NCBI GenBank assembly: GCA_965213855.1
Contig: CBDCAA010000008.1
Location: 1,426,001-1,490,000 of the forward strand
Direction: 5' to 3'
Source: JBBROS01 sp965213855
Lineage (GTDB): Bacteria > Pseudomonadota > Alphaproteobacteria > Acetobacterales > Acetobacteraceae
DNA: 64,000 nt
Part shown: positions 1 through 8,252 of the stretch, piece after piece
Layout: each line of letters begins with the position of its first letter
How positions within the stretch are numbered: the first letter of the stretch is position 1
The notes under the pieces: model-generated
Seen by the model: only the letters and a program-made list of their open reading frames with translations
What the model was told of the DNA's origin: nothing
The model's database searches: none
Translations under genes and position numbers: made by a program

Positions 1-186
1 TTCGCACACGGGCGGAATTGCCTCGATGCCGCGCGTGATCGAGACGGATTGCCAGTTTTGAATATGCTGATTATCGATGATCAATGTGAGAGAATCATCT
101 TTGGGCAAGTCAGTATGCGCGGCAGGTGGTTGGGCTGCTGATAGCTGGCTTGCATCGCCTTGGATTTTGGTCAATGTGCCTGACAT
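1..186 (-). CDS. Baseplate hub protein, Mu gpP-like (partial, N-terminus only)
   Basis: The reading frame starts with ATG at 186 and is open to the window edge, giving 62 residues. A short acidic leader is followed by the segment LTLIIDNQHIQNWQSVSITR, which resembles the N-terminal domain of Mu gpP/T4 gp27-type hub proteins, where a beta-strand rich domain reads as 'V..L.VNG..W.GW.SVRI.RSIE'. It lies immediately downstream of the gpN-like pair, the same order as in Mu. The assignment rests on a short segment plus synteny; the rest of the gene is outside the window. Confidence 0.6.
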   Translation of the reverse strand, partial: MSGTLTKIQGDASQLSAAQPPAAHTDLPKDDSLTLIIDNQHIQNWQSVSITRGIEAIPPVCE

Positions 187-187
187 C

Positions 188-964
188 TTATCGAGCCAAT
201 ACGGTCATTGATTGTGGCATGAATAGCGGGTTGGGCGGATCAACACGGGTGATGATCTCGTCTTCTCTTGATCCATCTCGATAAAGGCGTTGGGCGATTA
301 CTGCGGCAGGCAGGTTGCTCTTGAATGATACGGATTTCAGCGGGGCCAAGCTCGCACCGCGCGCCAAGATATCCGTGGTGACTGCGGAGCGTAACCGATT
401 GAGTGCCGTGAATGTCTGATCGAGGAAGTTGTTCCCGCAATAGAGGATTTCCGCGTCGATAAGATCGGTGATCAGATAGAGAAGCGTCAACGCATCAGTG
501 CTACTCGTCAGATAGTAGCTTTCTGACGCCAGAGATAAGCTCGATATGGAACACTGACGGCATCTCGCACCAACTCTTGCGCCAACTGCGCCGGATGAAT
601 CGGGCGGCATGTAGCTGGCCAGTATGGACAAGAGCCGCACGGCATCGCTTGGATTAGCTGCCGCAGAGACAACGCTGTCGGTCAGGATACCGATTGCAGT
701 AGACAAATTCATTGTATCCGAGTTATCCGCCAACGTCTGCACACCTGATGCAATTCGGTTGACGAGATCAATTCGAGCGGTTGCCGCCAAGAGCGCATCA
801 TGCGCAGTGACAATGCCATCTTGCACGCCAAAGCGGCTGCCGAAGCCATATCGACCGTAGTTGCCTGACAGGCCGGTGACTGACCCCGCGATCAAGCTCG
901 CATCTCCCATGCCTGATCGAACAAGGGTGACGAATGGAGCAACGGCCAAAGAATATGAATTCAC
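188..964 (-). CDS. Tail/DNA circulation protein, C-terminal half of Mu gpN-like protein
   Basis: The 258-residue product has an end (LPAAVIAQRLYRDGSREDEI, then a short run ending in VLAR) that matches the C-terminus typical of Mu gpN-type DNA circulation proteins ('LA.RLYGDA.REAEI..RN...HP.F'). The middle is helical and polar with no other domain I recognise. It overlaps the upstream 309-residue gene by four bases, so the two are probably translated together. In most Mu-like phages both parts are one protein of about 450-500 residues; here N- and C-terminal regions are separate genes. Confidence 0.6.
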   Translation of the reverse strand: MNSYSLAVAPFVTLVRSGMGDASLIAGSVTGLSGNYGRYGFGSRFGVQDGIVTAHDALLAATARIDLVNRIASGVQTLADNSDTMNLSTAIGILTDSVVSAAANPSDAVRLLSILASYMPPDSSGAVGARVGARCRQCSISSLSLASESYYLTSSTDALTLLYLITDLIDAEILYCGNNFLDQTFTALNRLRSAVTTDILARGASLAPLKSVSFKSNLPAAVIAQRLYRDGSREDEIITRVDPPNPLFMPQSMTVLAR

Positions 965-1890
965 GAAATCACCGGCAATTCATCAGAAATCGAAATCCAT
1001 GTCGGGGCATTGTTCGCGATGCTGGCTGAATCGGGATAGCCATAAAAGACCGGCACACCTGATCCAAGAGTCGTTGATAGGGCTTGTCTGCCGGTAAATG
1101 TCAGGTTGTATTCGCTCGATTTTCGGCCATTGACCGCATAAGCGAAACTGCCCACGGGAAGGCCGGTGTTGATATTGAGTGTGGCTACGTTGGCCCACAT
1201 CGGGGCCATCGAGGCCGTTGGCATTGTTATGGTGGTCGAGTTGCTTGTCGTATTGGTCCCGTTCGAAGTGCTATTAGCACCCGTGTTGCCTCCACCTGAA
1301 TTGCCACCCGAGCTACCACCCGAAGCACCACCAAGAGCACCGGCAAGACCGATGCCAGCAAGGGCAAGACCCGGAAGAGCCGCCAGCCCTGCCGAGAAAT
1401 CAGACGAGCTTGCAGTATCGAGGTTGTCTCGCGAGGCTTGACCATCGGACGTTGTGTTCTTGACCGGCGCATTAGCAGGCATCGGCACTTCAATGAATGT
1501 GGCGCGGAATTCAACCACGCGGTTGGCTTCGGCTATCTCCCTTGCAGAATACTCGATGCATGAAACATTCATGCTGCCCAATGACGGATGAACTAAAGTG
1601 CCTGATCCCGCTTTCTCGAATGCAGCCAACATGGCTCGCCATTTCAAAGTTACGAAATCACCAACAATGAAGCCCTGCATCGAAACAACGCGAGTTCCTA
1701 ATCCTAAATCCTCTACGAATGTGGCATTACCTGTGGCGTAGGGGTACTCGTGAATCGCCGTTCTACGGCCACGTTTAATCTTACTGGCTTGCACTGAGAA
1801 AGAGATTCCGCGCCATGAAGCGCCTTGCAAGAGCAATCGCCAGACATACGGAATGCCGGGTGTTGTGATGAATGAACTGAGATCGGGCAT
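961..1890 (-). CDS. DNA circulation protein N-terminal domain (DNA_circ_N, Mu gpN-like) with a glycine-rich extension
   Basis: Residues ~15-130 show the DNA_circ_N pattern: a 'GISFSVQASKIKRGRR' start, 'HEYPY', 'VEDLG..TRVVSMQGFIVGD', and 'GSGTLVHPSLGSMNV'. In Mu this protein sits at the tail/baseplate centre. After residue ~160 there is a low-complexity linker rich in Gly, Ser, Asn and Thr, then ~80 residues with no recognised family (…FAYAVNGRKSSEYNLTFTGRQAL…). The linker and extension are unusual for the family, and the normal C-terminus is encoded by the next gene. Confidence 0.7.
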   Translation of the reverse strand: MPDLSSFITTPGIPYVWRLLLQGASWRGISFSVQASKIKRGRRTAIHEYPYATGNATFVEDLGLGTRVVSMQGFIVGDFVTLKWRAMLAAFEKAGSGTLVHPSLGSMNVSCIEYSAREIAEANRVVEFRATFIEVPMPANAPVKNTTSDGQASRDNLDTASSSDFSAGLAALPGLALAGIGLAGALGGASGGSSGGNSGGGNTGANSTSNGTNTTSNSTTITMPTASMAPMWANVATLNINTGLPVGSFAYAVNGRKSSEYNLTFTGRQALSTTLGSGVPVFYGYPDSASIANNAPTWISISDELPVIS

Positions 1891-1902
1891 CTATTATTTA
1901 CT

Positions 1903-4065
1903 TTAGAAGCCGCCAAACGGGAAGGCAGGGCTTACACCAAGCGAGTTATTCAAGATGATGCCTGATCCCGTGCTCGTCACAGACGGAGTTATTCCAACCG
2001 GCAGGTTGCCTTGCAGGTTGATCGAGACACTACCGTTAGAAACTTGCGCGGCAGGTGCCAAAGTGCCTCGATTTGCCGGGTTCATATCGAGTGCGGGGCC
2101 TGATGGCTGTATGCCGCCTTGCCGTTCCTGCCGATTGATTGCCGCTTCTAATCTGCCTGCAAACCTCGATCCGCTTACGGTGGACTCGATGCCGCCGTTT
2201 AGGGATGTCCAAGTGCCTGCCAAATTCCTGCCGATGGATTCCCGCATGGCCGGGTCATTGCTCTTGAGATCGATGCCAAGGTCTCTGCCCGTTCTCTTGG
2301 TGTAATCGCGTTGCGCCAGCCACCATGCCGCCGCGTCCTGAGATGCAGGTGTCTTGTCATGAAGCCCTAACGCCGATGCGGCTTCATCCCAAGTGGAATT
2401 GAGAAACTGATATCGGCCATGGGCACTACTTGTTAGACCGGCATTCGGACCGCTTAGGATCGGATGGCTTGGCGCGGGTGTGTTGCTGAAATCAGCAAGG
2501 TGGCCACCACCATATGTCTTCGTATAGTCCCCGCCTGACTCCCCGATGGCGATGGCATCGAGCAAGCCACGGGCACGGGCATCGAGGGGTGAGCTACTGC
2601 TGATCGGCTGGCCATCGGGACCGAAGCCATCTTGCGTTTGGAGGTTCGCACCCCGGCGTTGATCCTGATGCAGTCTCTCGCGAGACCCTTCCGCCGCCAT
2701 GGTGCCTTCCGGCCCCATGGTTGCCCCTCGATAGACGCCATAGGCCAGAGCCCCGCCAAGTGCCCCGCCAACGCCTAAACCGCCCATGATGCTGCCGAGC
2801 ACCCGAGCACCTACGCCACCTGCCCCAGTGGCCGCCCCAACCGCCGCACTGCCACCCAACCCGAGCAAGGCACTGATGCCCGATAGACCAGTCACCCCAC
2901 GGATTGCCGCCCCGATCAGGCCGATATTACCCACGATCACCGCCACCTTGGACAAGGCCCAAAGCCCTAAGAATTCCTCGGCAATCGTCTTTGCGCCACC
3001 CATGGCATCAACGAACGATTTGATCTCGGTTGCGATGTGCTTGATATTCTCCCAAGTCGATTGCCATCCCCCGTCATGCAACCAAGCGATAAACTCGGTT
3101 GCATATTCTCCCATCTTCAATCCAACCCATTCGCGGTTGGCATCGAGGAATTTAGAGAACGCTTGAAAGCCTTCTACCAAAGCCGGGGACATCTTTTCAG
3201 CTATCGCATTGCCAAAGCCTTCAACCGATTGCGTCAGATCGGCATAAGCCGTTTGCAATTTCTTGGCGGCTTCCACTTGTGTCAGCGTTGTTACGCCATG
3301 CTCGCGAGATGCATCCGCACTGGCATTCATCGCGTCTTTGCCCTTGGACAAATAAGCCAAAAGACTTGCGTCAGTGGAACCGAGAAACATGCCTTGGAAT
3401 TTGGAGGCAAGAGCCGGGTTGTTAAACTTCTTCATGGTGTTCGCGAGATCACCATAAATGTCTATCGTGCTTCGGGCTGATCCATCGGCGTTGTTTAATG
3501 CAATGCCGAACTTTTGGAACATCGCCACGCCTTCGGCATCTCTGCCTCCACGCATCTCTTGGAGTTTCGTTGACAGGGATTCTATCGAGCCGGTCATTAC
3601 CCCGGCTTCTACGCCTGCCCGTCTGGCCCCATTCTCCATTGCCTGCAACTGATCAACCGGCGCACCAACCTTGCTCGATACGTTGCCGAGCTTGCTGGCA
3701 AAGTCTCCCCATGCCGTTGTCATCCGCACAACGCCTGCAATCGAGGCTGCACCCGTCAAGGCGAGCAATGGCGGGGCGATGGCAGTGATCGCACCTGCTA
3801 CCTTCCCGGCTGCACTGGCTACGCTTGAAAAGCCCGATGTGATGCCTTTGAAGGCTGATCCATTCGCGATATCGGCAATCGACTCGCCAAGAGCACGAGT
3901 GCTCTTTTGCATGGCGGTCAATGATTTACCGTCAACGCCTTTGGCGGATTTGGCAAGCTGATTGGTCGAGGTATTGACGCTCTTTAGACCTGCATTAATC
4001 TTGCGTAGAACCGCAGAACTGAGATCGTCTACAGTGACCGAAATTGCTGCGGAGCCATTAGCCAT
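1903..4065 (-). CDS. Tail tape measure protein with embedded lambda R-like peptidoglycan hydrolase domain
   Basis: The 720-residue protein has a helical N-terminus, a region with long helices and 'VDQLQAMENGARRAGV' type tape-measure segments, and hydrophobic Gly/Ala stretches around residues 350-440 that fit the membrane-active part of tape measures. Residues ~497-625 contain 'LLDAIAIGESGG', 'SSAHGRYQFLNSTWDEAA', 'SQDAAAWWL' and 'GTWTSLNGG', the layout of the lambda R endolysin/GH104 fold with its catalytic Glu in IGESG. This would let the tail tip open the wall during DNA entry. It follows the tail chaperone frame directly, the usual position. Confidence 0.85.
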   Translation of the reverse strand: MANGSAAISVTVDDLSSAVLRKINAGLKSVNTSTNQLAKSAKGVDGKSLTAMQKSTRALGESIADIANGSAFKGITSGFSSVASAAGKVAGAITAIAPPLLALTGAASIAGVVRMTTAWGDFASKLGNVSSKVGAPVDQLQAMENGARRAGVEAGVMTGSIESLSTKLQEMRGGRDAEGVAMFQKFGIALNNADGSARSTIDIYGDLANTMKKFNNPALASKFQGMFLGSTDASLLAYLSKGKDAMNASADASREHGVTTLTQVEAAKKLQTAYADLTQSVEGFGNAIAEKMSPALVEGFQAFSKFLDANREWVGLKMGEYATEFIAWLHDGGWQSTWENIKHIATEIKSFVDAMGGAKTIAEEFLGLWALSKVAVIVGNIGLIGAAIRGVTGLSGISALLGLGGSAAVGAATGAGGVGARVLGSIMGGLGVGGALGGALAYGVYRGATMGPEGTMAAEGSRERLHQDQRRGANLQTQDGFGPDGQPISSSSPLDARARGLLDAIAIGESGGDYTKTYGGGHLADFSNTPAPSHPILSGPNAGLTSSAHGRYQFLNSTWDEAASALGLHDKTPASQDAAAWWLAQRDYTKRTGRDLGIDLKSNDPAMRESIGRNLAGTWTSLNGGIESTVSGSRFAGRLEAAINRQERQGGIQPSGPALDMNPANRGTLAPAAQVSNGSVSINLQGNLPVGITPSVTSTGSGIILNNSLGVSPAFPFGGF

Positions 4066-4461
4066 CTTTATTCGCCTCGTTTGCCTTGGTCACAATCCGG
4101 TTGGCTTGCTCCACATAGAAAATGATCTCGGTGCCCGTCATTTCTTTTATGTCGGATAGAGACCAGTGATAGAAGTGTGCGAGATCAGCCGTTATTTCTC
4201 GGATGTTTCGGGGCCATCGCTTAAAAAACCGGAAAGTATGTCTCCAGCCTTTTTGAAGTCAGAGAATGCCATCTCTTTCAGGAATGCCGGATCATAGCCG
4301 GATACCTGACCGACAAGCGACATCACCACTTCATTGGGCGTTGCCTTCTTTTCTGCAATCTGCATTTGCCCATATGTTGGTTCACGCAACACAAGCTCGA
4401 TGATTAGCTCATCCCCGATCTTCAATGGGTTTTTAAGTTTGAGAGTCACTTGATCAGCCAT
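4058..4461 (-). CDS. Tail assembly chaperone, -1 frameshift fusion form (lambda gpGT / Mu gp41' analogue)
   Basis: Reading the short form up to GGT TTT TTA and shifting -1 gives …GFFKRWPRNIREITADLAHF YHWSLSDIKEMTGTEIIFYV…, which stays open to the TAA at 4058-4060, overlapping the tape measure start at 4065. The extension contains 'LAHFYHWSLSDIKEMTGTE', typical of the T-domain of tail chaperones ('..HW....ld.l..mt..El'). Known biology: the G/GT ratio is set by such a shift and the T part binds the tape measure. The shift itself is inferred from the site and the conserved downstream frame. Confidence 0.78.
4192..4461 (-). CDS. Tail assembly chaperone, short form (Mu gp41-like)
   Basis: The start is the ATG at 4461, three bases after the tail tube stop. 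The 89-residue product (MADQVTLKLKNPLKIGDELI…) matches the family of small Mu gp41-type tail assembly proteins ('L..P....G..I..L.LREPT.G'). It sits between the tube and the tape measure, where lambda has gpG. A slippery heptamer near its 3' end would divert part of the ribosomes into a longer fusion (separate entry). Confidence 0.8.
   Translation of the reverse strand: MADQVTLKLKNPLKIGDELIIELVLREPTYGQMQIAEKKATPNEVVMSLVGQVSGYDPAFLKEMAFSDFKKAGDILSGFLSDGPETSEK
4222..4228 (-). promoter_or_regulatory. -1 ribosomal frameshift site T_TTT_TTA
   Basis: On the minus strand the zero frame reads GGT TTT TTA AGC, so the heptamer T TTT TTA follows the X XXY YYZ rule. It lies ten codons before the zero-frame stop, and the -1 frame is open downstream for about 55 codons. 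Confidence 0.8.
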
Positions 4462-4463
4462 AA

Positions 4464-4832
4464 TTAGAACTCCACCACTGAAATACCTTCGAATTTGACT
4501 TCGAATGTGCCTTCCATGGTGTTGACCTCGATGGCTTCGGTTAGCCAGAGATCGAAGCCAGTGACCGTTTTGCCGTTGGCACAATTCAAGACAATGGTTG
4601 CCGCAGTGAACAACTCAAAGAATTTGCTCGATGTCGCATTCGAGTCTCTGATTGTCATCGAGATCGAGCCCGCAACCGGCATCTCGGAATACCCCTGAAC
4701 GCCAGATTGACCGACAAGGCTTTCACGCTTGACCGAAGAAAGGCTATATTTTGCATCGCCAGCCACGTCATAGATTGTGCCGTTAATAGATGCGCTGATT
4801 ACGCCAGCGCGGCGATTGGTGTTATCAGCCAT
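4464..4832 (-). CDS. Tail tube protein (Mu gpM-like)
   Basis: The 122-residue protein begins MADNTNRRAGVISASINGTI and contains 'LVGQSGVQGYSEMPVAGSISMTIRD' and a closing 'NTMEGTFEVKFEG', the pattern of Mu gpM-type tube proteins ('G.V.GY.E.P..G.Ie….d'). It forms the inner tube inside the contractile sheath. It lies between the sheath gene and the tail chaperone, matching Mu order. Confidence 0.85.
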   Translation of the reverse strand: MADNTNRRAGVISASINGTIYDVAGDAKYSLSSVKRESLVGQSGVQGYSEMPVAGSISMTIRDSNATSSKFFELFTAATIVLNCANGKTVTGFDLWLTEAIEVNTMEGTFEVKFEGISVVEF

Positions 4833-4884
4833 AATGATACTCGAAATAAGAAGGTTGAATTAGTCTTTTGAAATTGAAATCGCT

Positions 4885-6351
4885 TTATGAAGAAGTGAAT
4901 GCGGCTACAACGCCAATCTGTTCAAGTTGGTTGGCCAAGTCGGCAGGCCACAAAATAGCGACCTTGCCCTTGCCTTGATTCTCGACAACGAGCTCTTTTG
5001 CAAAGGTATCTGCATTCTGCACTAAACCAAGTGCTTGCTGCTTGTAATACTGCGCAACCACGTGGCCCTTGATCAGAGATGCATTAACGCGATTGCTTCC
5101 CGGAGGCACGGAACCGATTGCGTCATTAACCAACACTCGACGAGCGAAGGTAATCTTTAGGTCTTCGGTCAATGCACGAACAACCGCGCTTAGCGTCGAA
5201 ACCCGTTCCACATTGAGATAGGCATCAGTGGGCACATTGTTAAATGTCTGATTGGTGGTAATCGCGCGTTCAACCGAAACTGTCCCGTCTTGGGCAACCT
5301 TGAAGGTGCTCATACCGGAGAAGAGAAGGGTATCACGTTCCGCGAAATCGAAGCGGCTTTGCAGTGGTGGTGCCATGACATCGAGCACGGCTGTATTGAG
5401 TGGCAATGCAGGATCAGCCTTCATGCTTACCGCCGCAGTGGCCGTGAATGCTGCCGCCCAAAGAGCCGGATGGGTAGGCGAGTCATAGTTAGGCATGATC
5501 GAGGTATACTGATCGTTTCGAGCAAGACCGAGTGTGGTTGCCGCTGATGCGGTGCCACGGAAGGCAGAGAATGCCTGCCCGTTCAACTGGTCTCGGTTCC
5601 ACGCCCAACGTGTATCGAGCACGCCTTTGACGAGATCGAGGCAGGTGGAATCGGTATAGGGAAGGGCAACGTAATCGAATGCCAGTGTGGTGCAGTTGGC
5701 CAAGGCGGATGCCAAGCCCGTTGCGGGATTGACCGTGCCACCTGCAAAGGGTGTCAGGGTGACAGTGATGCCCGTTGGGATGGACTCGCCTGCCAAGCTG
5801 CCGCCGTAGTTGATCCGGAGATCGGTATCGTTGGCCCCTGCATAGGCGTTCTTGGTGGTGACGGTGATGGTCCCGGCATTGGCGCTGTAGGTGAAGCTGG
5901 TAACAACCTGACCGAAGGCGGCAATGATCTTGGTGGCCACCACTGCTGCGCTATCGCCGACCGCGACACCAACCTGAAACTGCTGCCCGTCCACATAGAC
6001 GCCAAGGGTTGCTGACCCGGTTGCCGTGCCTGCAAGGGCAATGCTGCCCACTGCCTTGGTGGCGGATACATCATCGGCCAATGGGAGAAGGTAGACCGTG
6101 GCACTGGAATCGTTGGCCAGATACTTGGCTGCCATGTTGGACAGAATCGAGCCTGCACCGGCCAAGGCTGCGGCTTGCGTGGCTGATCCGCAAAGCACTG
6201 GCACGCCAACGGGCGCGGTGCCTCCGGTGATAACTTGACCGATGATCAGCGTTGCTTGTGCTTGGTCGCCAACGGAAGTTTGCGGCGCATATTCGACAAA
6301 TACGCCGGGAACCCGGTTGTTCATTGGAATGGTTTGAAATGAGATTGCCAT
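4885..6351 (-). CDS. Contractile tail sheath protein (Mu gpL-like)
   Basis: The 488-residue protein starts MAISFQTIPMNNRVPGVFVE, as Mu gpL family sheaths do ('I.FnqIP.n.RvPgvY.E'). The C-terminal part contains 'TLSAVVRALTEDLKITFARRVLVND' and 'ELVVENQGKGKVAILWPADLANQL', typical of the sheath handshake region. The presence of a sheath shows that the phage has a contractile (myovirus) tail. Full length compared with Mu gpL (~495 residues). Confidence 0.92.
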   Translation of the reverse strand: MAISFQTIPMNNRVPGVFVEYAPQTSVGDQAQATLIIGQVITGGTAPVGVPVLCGSATQAAALAGAGSILSNMAAKYLANDSSATVYLLPLADDVSATKAVGSIALAGTATGSATLGVYVDGQQFQVGVAVGDSAAVVATKIIAAFGQVVTSFTYSANAGTITVTTKNAYAGANDTDLRINYGGSLAGESIPTGITVTLTPFAGGTVNPATGLASALANCTTLAFDYVALPYTDSTCLDLVKGVLDTRWAWNRDQLNGQAFSAFRGTASAATTLGLARNDQYTSIMPNYDSPTHPALWAAAFTATAAVSMKADPALPLNTAVLDVMAPPLQSRFDFAERDTLLFSGMSTFKVAQDGTVSVERAITTNQTFNNVPTDAYLNVERVSTLSAVVRALTEDLKITFARRVLVNDAIGSVPPGSNRVNASLIKGHVVAQYYKQQALGLVQNADTFAKELVVENQGKGKVAILWPADLANQLEQIGVVAAFTSS

Positions 6352-6375
6352 ATCTAAAAGTTATCCAAATAAAAA

Positions 6376-6579
6376 TTAGTTAGTCGATTGAGATGCCGAA
6401 TTGGCAGTCTTGATTTCAGGTTTGTTTTGAGAAGAGTCATTCATGGTGACATCGCCATCACGCAATCTGCGCAACCAATACGAGTCTAATTCGACCTCGC
6501 GACCTGATGCGGGGATGACATCTTTTGCAATCGGATCAATGACCGAATAGCCAGCTTTGGGAGTGAGTTTTGTTTTCAT
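6376..6579 (-). CDS. DUF2635 small tail protein (Mu gp38-like)
   Basis: The start is taken at ATG 6579, giving 67 residues: MKTKLTPKAGYSVIDPIAKD followed by VIPASGREVELDSYWLRRLRDGDV. This fits the DUF2635 pattern (basic start, 'V.DP.t...lPa.G.eV….fW.rRl.dGDV'). It sits between the gp37-like and sheath genes exactly as in Mu. A Ser/Asn-rich tail follows the domain. Role in the tail is not established. Confidence 0.8.
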   Translation of the reverse strand: MKTKLTPKAGYSVIDPIAKDVIPASGREVELDSYWLRRLRDGDVTMNDSSQNKPEIKTANSASQSTN

Positions 6580-6604
6580 GTTCTTATTTAGCTGCAATCG
6601 AGTT

Positions 6605-7393
6605 TTAGGCAGTAATTGGCATCGCCACTTCAAGAGCGAAGTTGCTGACGGTTGGCGAATCGAATGGAATGACTACCGGAGGGATACCAAAGCCGTTGAT
6701 TGTTCCGTTAACTGTAACGTTACCGTTGACAGTCAGGTCGCCATTGATCACGTTGCCGGTTGGCGGATTGCCGCTTCCTGAATTTGTCAAAGGCATGCAC
6801 ACTTCTAAGACGAAGTTATCCACATCAGCGTAAGAGTATGCCGGGCTGACAATGGTGATCGAGTTGGATACGCAAGACGAGTTGGCGTCATACTGATAAA
6901 CAATTCTGAAATCGATTTCGTCCAAAGGCGTGCCAACCGGCTGGAAGCCTTGTTCGTCAGTGATCAGGATTGTCTGACTGAACTTAAATTCATACACCGC
7001 ACGCTTCGGGTCCATACTGACAAGCTCGTCACCTTCGAATTGACATCCGTGGCTTGACGCATAGGGGTCAAGCACGAAATTTAGAAGTGCTTGCCAGAGT
7101 TGGGCGCGAACGGTGGGGTAATACGAAGCCGCCGCTTGCCCACGTCTGTCATTGCTGATCTTGGAATTGTCGAGGATCACCACAACCGCGAAGGTCTCGG
7201 TTACAAGTTGATCGAGGCCGTTGAACGATGTGTTCGGTGCGGCGGTTGATCCAAGCGGAAAGCAATAAGCCCACGGATAATCCGTTGTGGGGGACTGATT
7301 GAGGGCCATTTGCATTTCTGCCGCACCGGCCACCTTGCCTTTGAAAATCGGTGCGAATTGCTTGACCTGCTGAATGACTGAATTGATGTCCAT
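6605..7393 (-). CDS. Mu gp37-like tail protein (DUF1834-like) with beta-repeat extension
   Basis: The 262-residue protein has an N-terminal ~180 residues of the size and character expected for the tail-completion/terminator-like proteins of Mu (gp37): 'FAVVVILDNSKISNDRRGQAA', 'QLWQALLNFVLDP', 'VYEFKFSQTILITDEQG'. The C-terminus repeats a motif (NFVLEVCMPLT, later NFALEVAMPIT) separated by a short 'NGDLTVNGNVTVNG' beta-stack like those of tail-fibre proteins. The extension is not standard. Family call rests mainly on gene order. Confidence 0.6.
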   Translation of the reverse strand: MDINSVIQQVKQFAPIFKGKVAGAAEMQMALNQSPTTDYPWAYCFPLGSTAAPNTSFNGLDQLVTETFAVVVILDNSKISNDRRGQAAASYYPTVRAQLWQALLNFVLDPYASSHGCQFEGDELVSMDPKRAVYEFKFSQTILITDEQGFQPVGTPLDEIDFRIVYQYDANSSCVSNSITIVSPAYSYADVDNFVLEVCMPLTNSGSGNPPTGNVINGDLTVNGNVTVNGTINGFGIPPVVIPFDSPTVSNFALEVAMPITA

Positions 7394-7401
7394 AATCGCT
7401 C

Positions 7402-7878
7402 TTACTTCGTGCGCTTGTCGCGCTTGTATTTAACGCCTTGCTCTAATGCGGCGATGATCTTTGCTGAAACCGAAGACCACTTCTTATCCAAAGCCGTTTG
7501 CAGGTATGGACGTGGCGCTAATGTTCGCTTGCCGGGGCCATGCGCGCCCTTTTCGAGTGCTGCCGAATAATATGCCTTGTCCCTAACCGCAAAACCCGTG
7601 CCTTTCTTGAAGGCTCTTGCAATCAACTGATTCGAGAGAAATCCGGTTTGAGTTGCAGGTGCTTGACCCGGAGATGATGCAGTATGAGCACCCCGAAGAT
7701 ACGGTTTCACCTTTGCACCACCTGAATTTAGGTAGACCTTGCCCGATCCTGATCCCGATCTCAGGATCGATTTGGCTTCGGCCATTACTTCGGATGCAGC
7801 CGCCCGAAGCACTTTTTTGCGTTCTTTGAGATCAACCGCGAAGCTACCAAGCGGTCTCAGTTTCACCTTCATTTTCAT
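7402..7878 (-). CDS. HK97 gp10-like head-tail connector/neck protein
   Basis: The basic 158-residue protein contains 'VMAEAKSILRSGSGSGKVY', 'PGQAPATQTGFLSNQL', 'YYSAALEKGAHGPGKRTLAPR PYLQTALD', the layout of HK97 gp10-type proteins ('…P.G.LrrSI…Ya.ylE.Gt….a.PflrpAl'). It overlaps the next upstream gene by one base and lies between the head-closure protein and the tail genes. Confidence 0.82.
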   Translation of the reverse strand: MKMKVKLRPLGSFAVDLKERKKVLRAAASEVMAEAKSILRSGSGSGKVYLNSGGAKVKPYLRGAHTASSPGQAPATQTGFLSNQLIARAFKKGTGFAVRDKAYYSAALEKGAHGPGKRTLAPRPYLQTALDKKWSSVSAKIIAALEQGVKYKRDKRTK

Positions 7879-8246
7879 TAGTGGTAATCAAACCCTTCGA
7901 GTTGGCATTCCAACTCCACGAACCTCTTTCGACCACCTAATTCCTTAATCCTCCGAATGCGAAAGATTTCCGTGCGGGTTCCACCGTCTGGCGTGTCGAT
8001 GTTGCGAATGATGCAAAATGTCTGATCGAGGTATTGTTGCCAGCGAATGCGAATTCGATGACTGACATTCTCAACCTGAGTCGCACCCCAAAAGGTTGCC
8101 GCCCCGAATGGCTGGATGTCGGCGTGAATGTTGATCGGGTTTTCGAAAATGTAGCTTGTGCCTCCATCTTCGTTCGGCACCTGCACACGTTGAACCAATG
8201 TGACAAGCCAACGGAGATCAGAGATCGAGGTGTCTTCGTATGCCAT
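7878..8246 (-). CDS. Head-tail adaptor / head closure protein (SPP1 gp16/HK97 gp7-type)
   Basis: The 122-residue protein has the pattern 'LRWLVTLVQRVQVPNEDGGT', 'INIHADIQPFGAATFWGATQ', 'HRIRIRW', 'TEIFRIRRIKELGGRKRFVELECQ', matching the phage head-tail joining family ('L..RvtIq…d..Gg…w….v.A.i.p..g.e…a.q..….h.v.iRyr'). It plugs the connector between head and tail. Sits in the connector cluster with six bases to the gp6-like gene. Confidence 0.85.
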   Translation of the reverse strand: MAYEDTSISDLRWLVTLVQRVQVPNEDGGTSYIFENPINIHADIQPFGAATFWGATQVENVSHRIRIRWQQYLDQTFCIIRNIDTPDGGTRTEIFRIRRIKELGGRKRFVELECQLEGFDYH

Positions 8247-8252
8247 GGGTGA

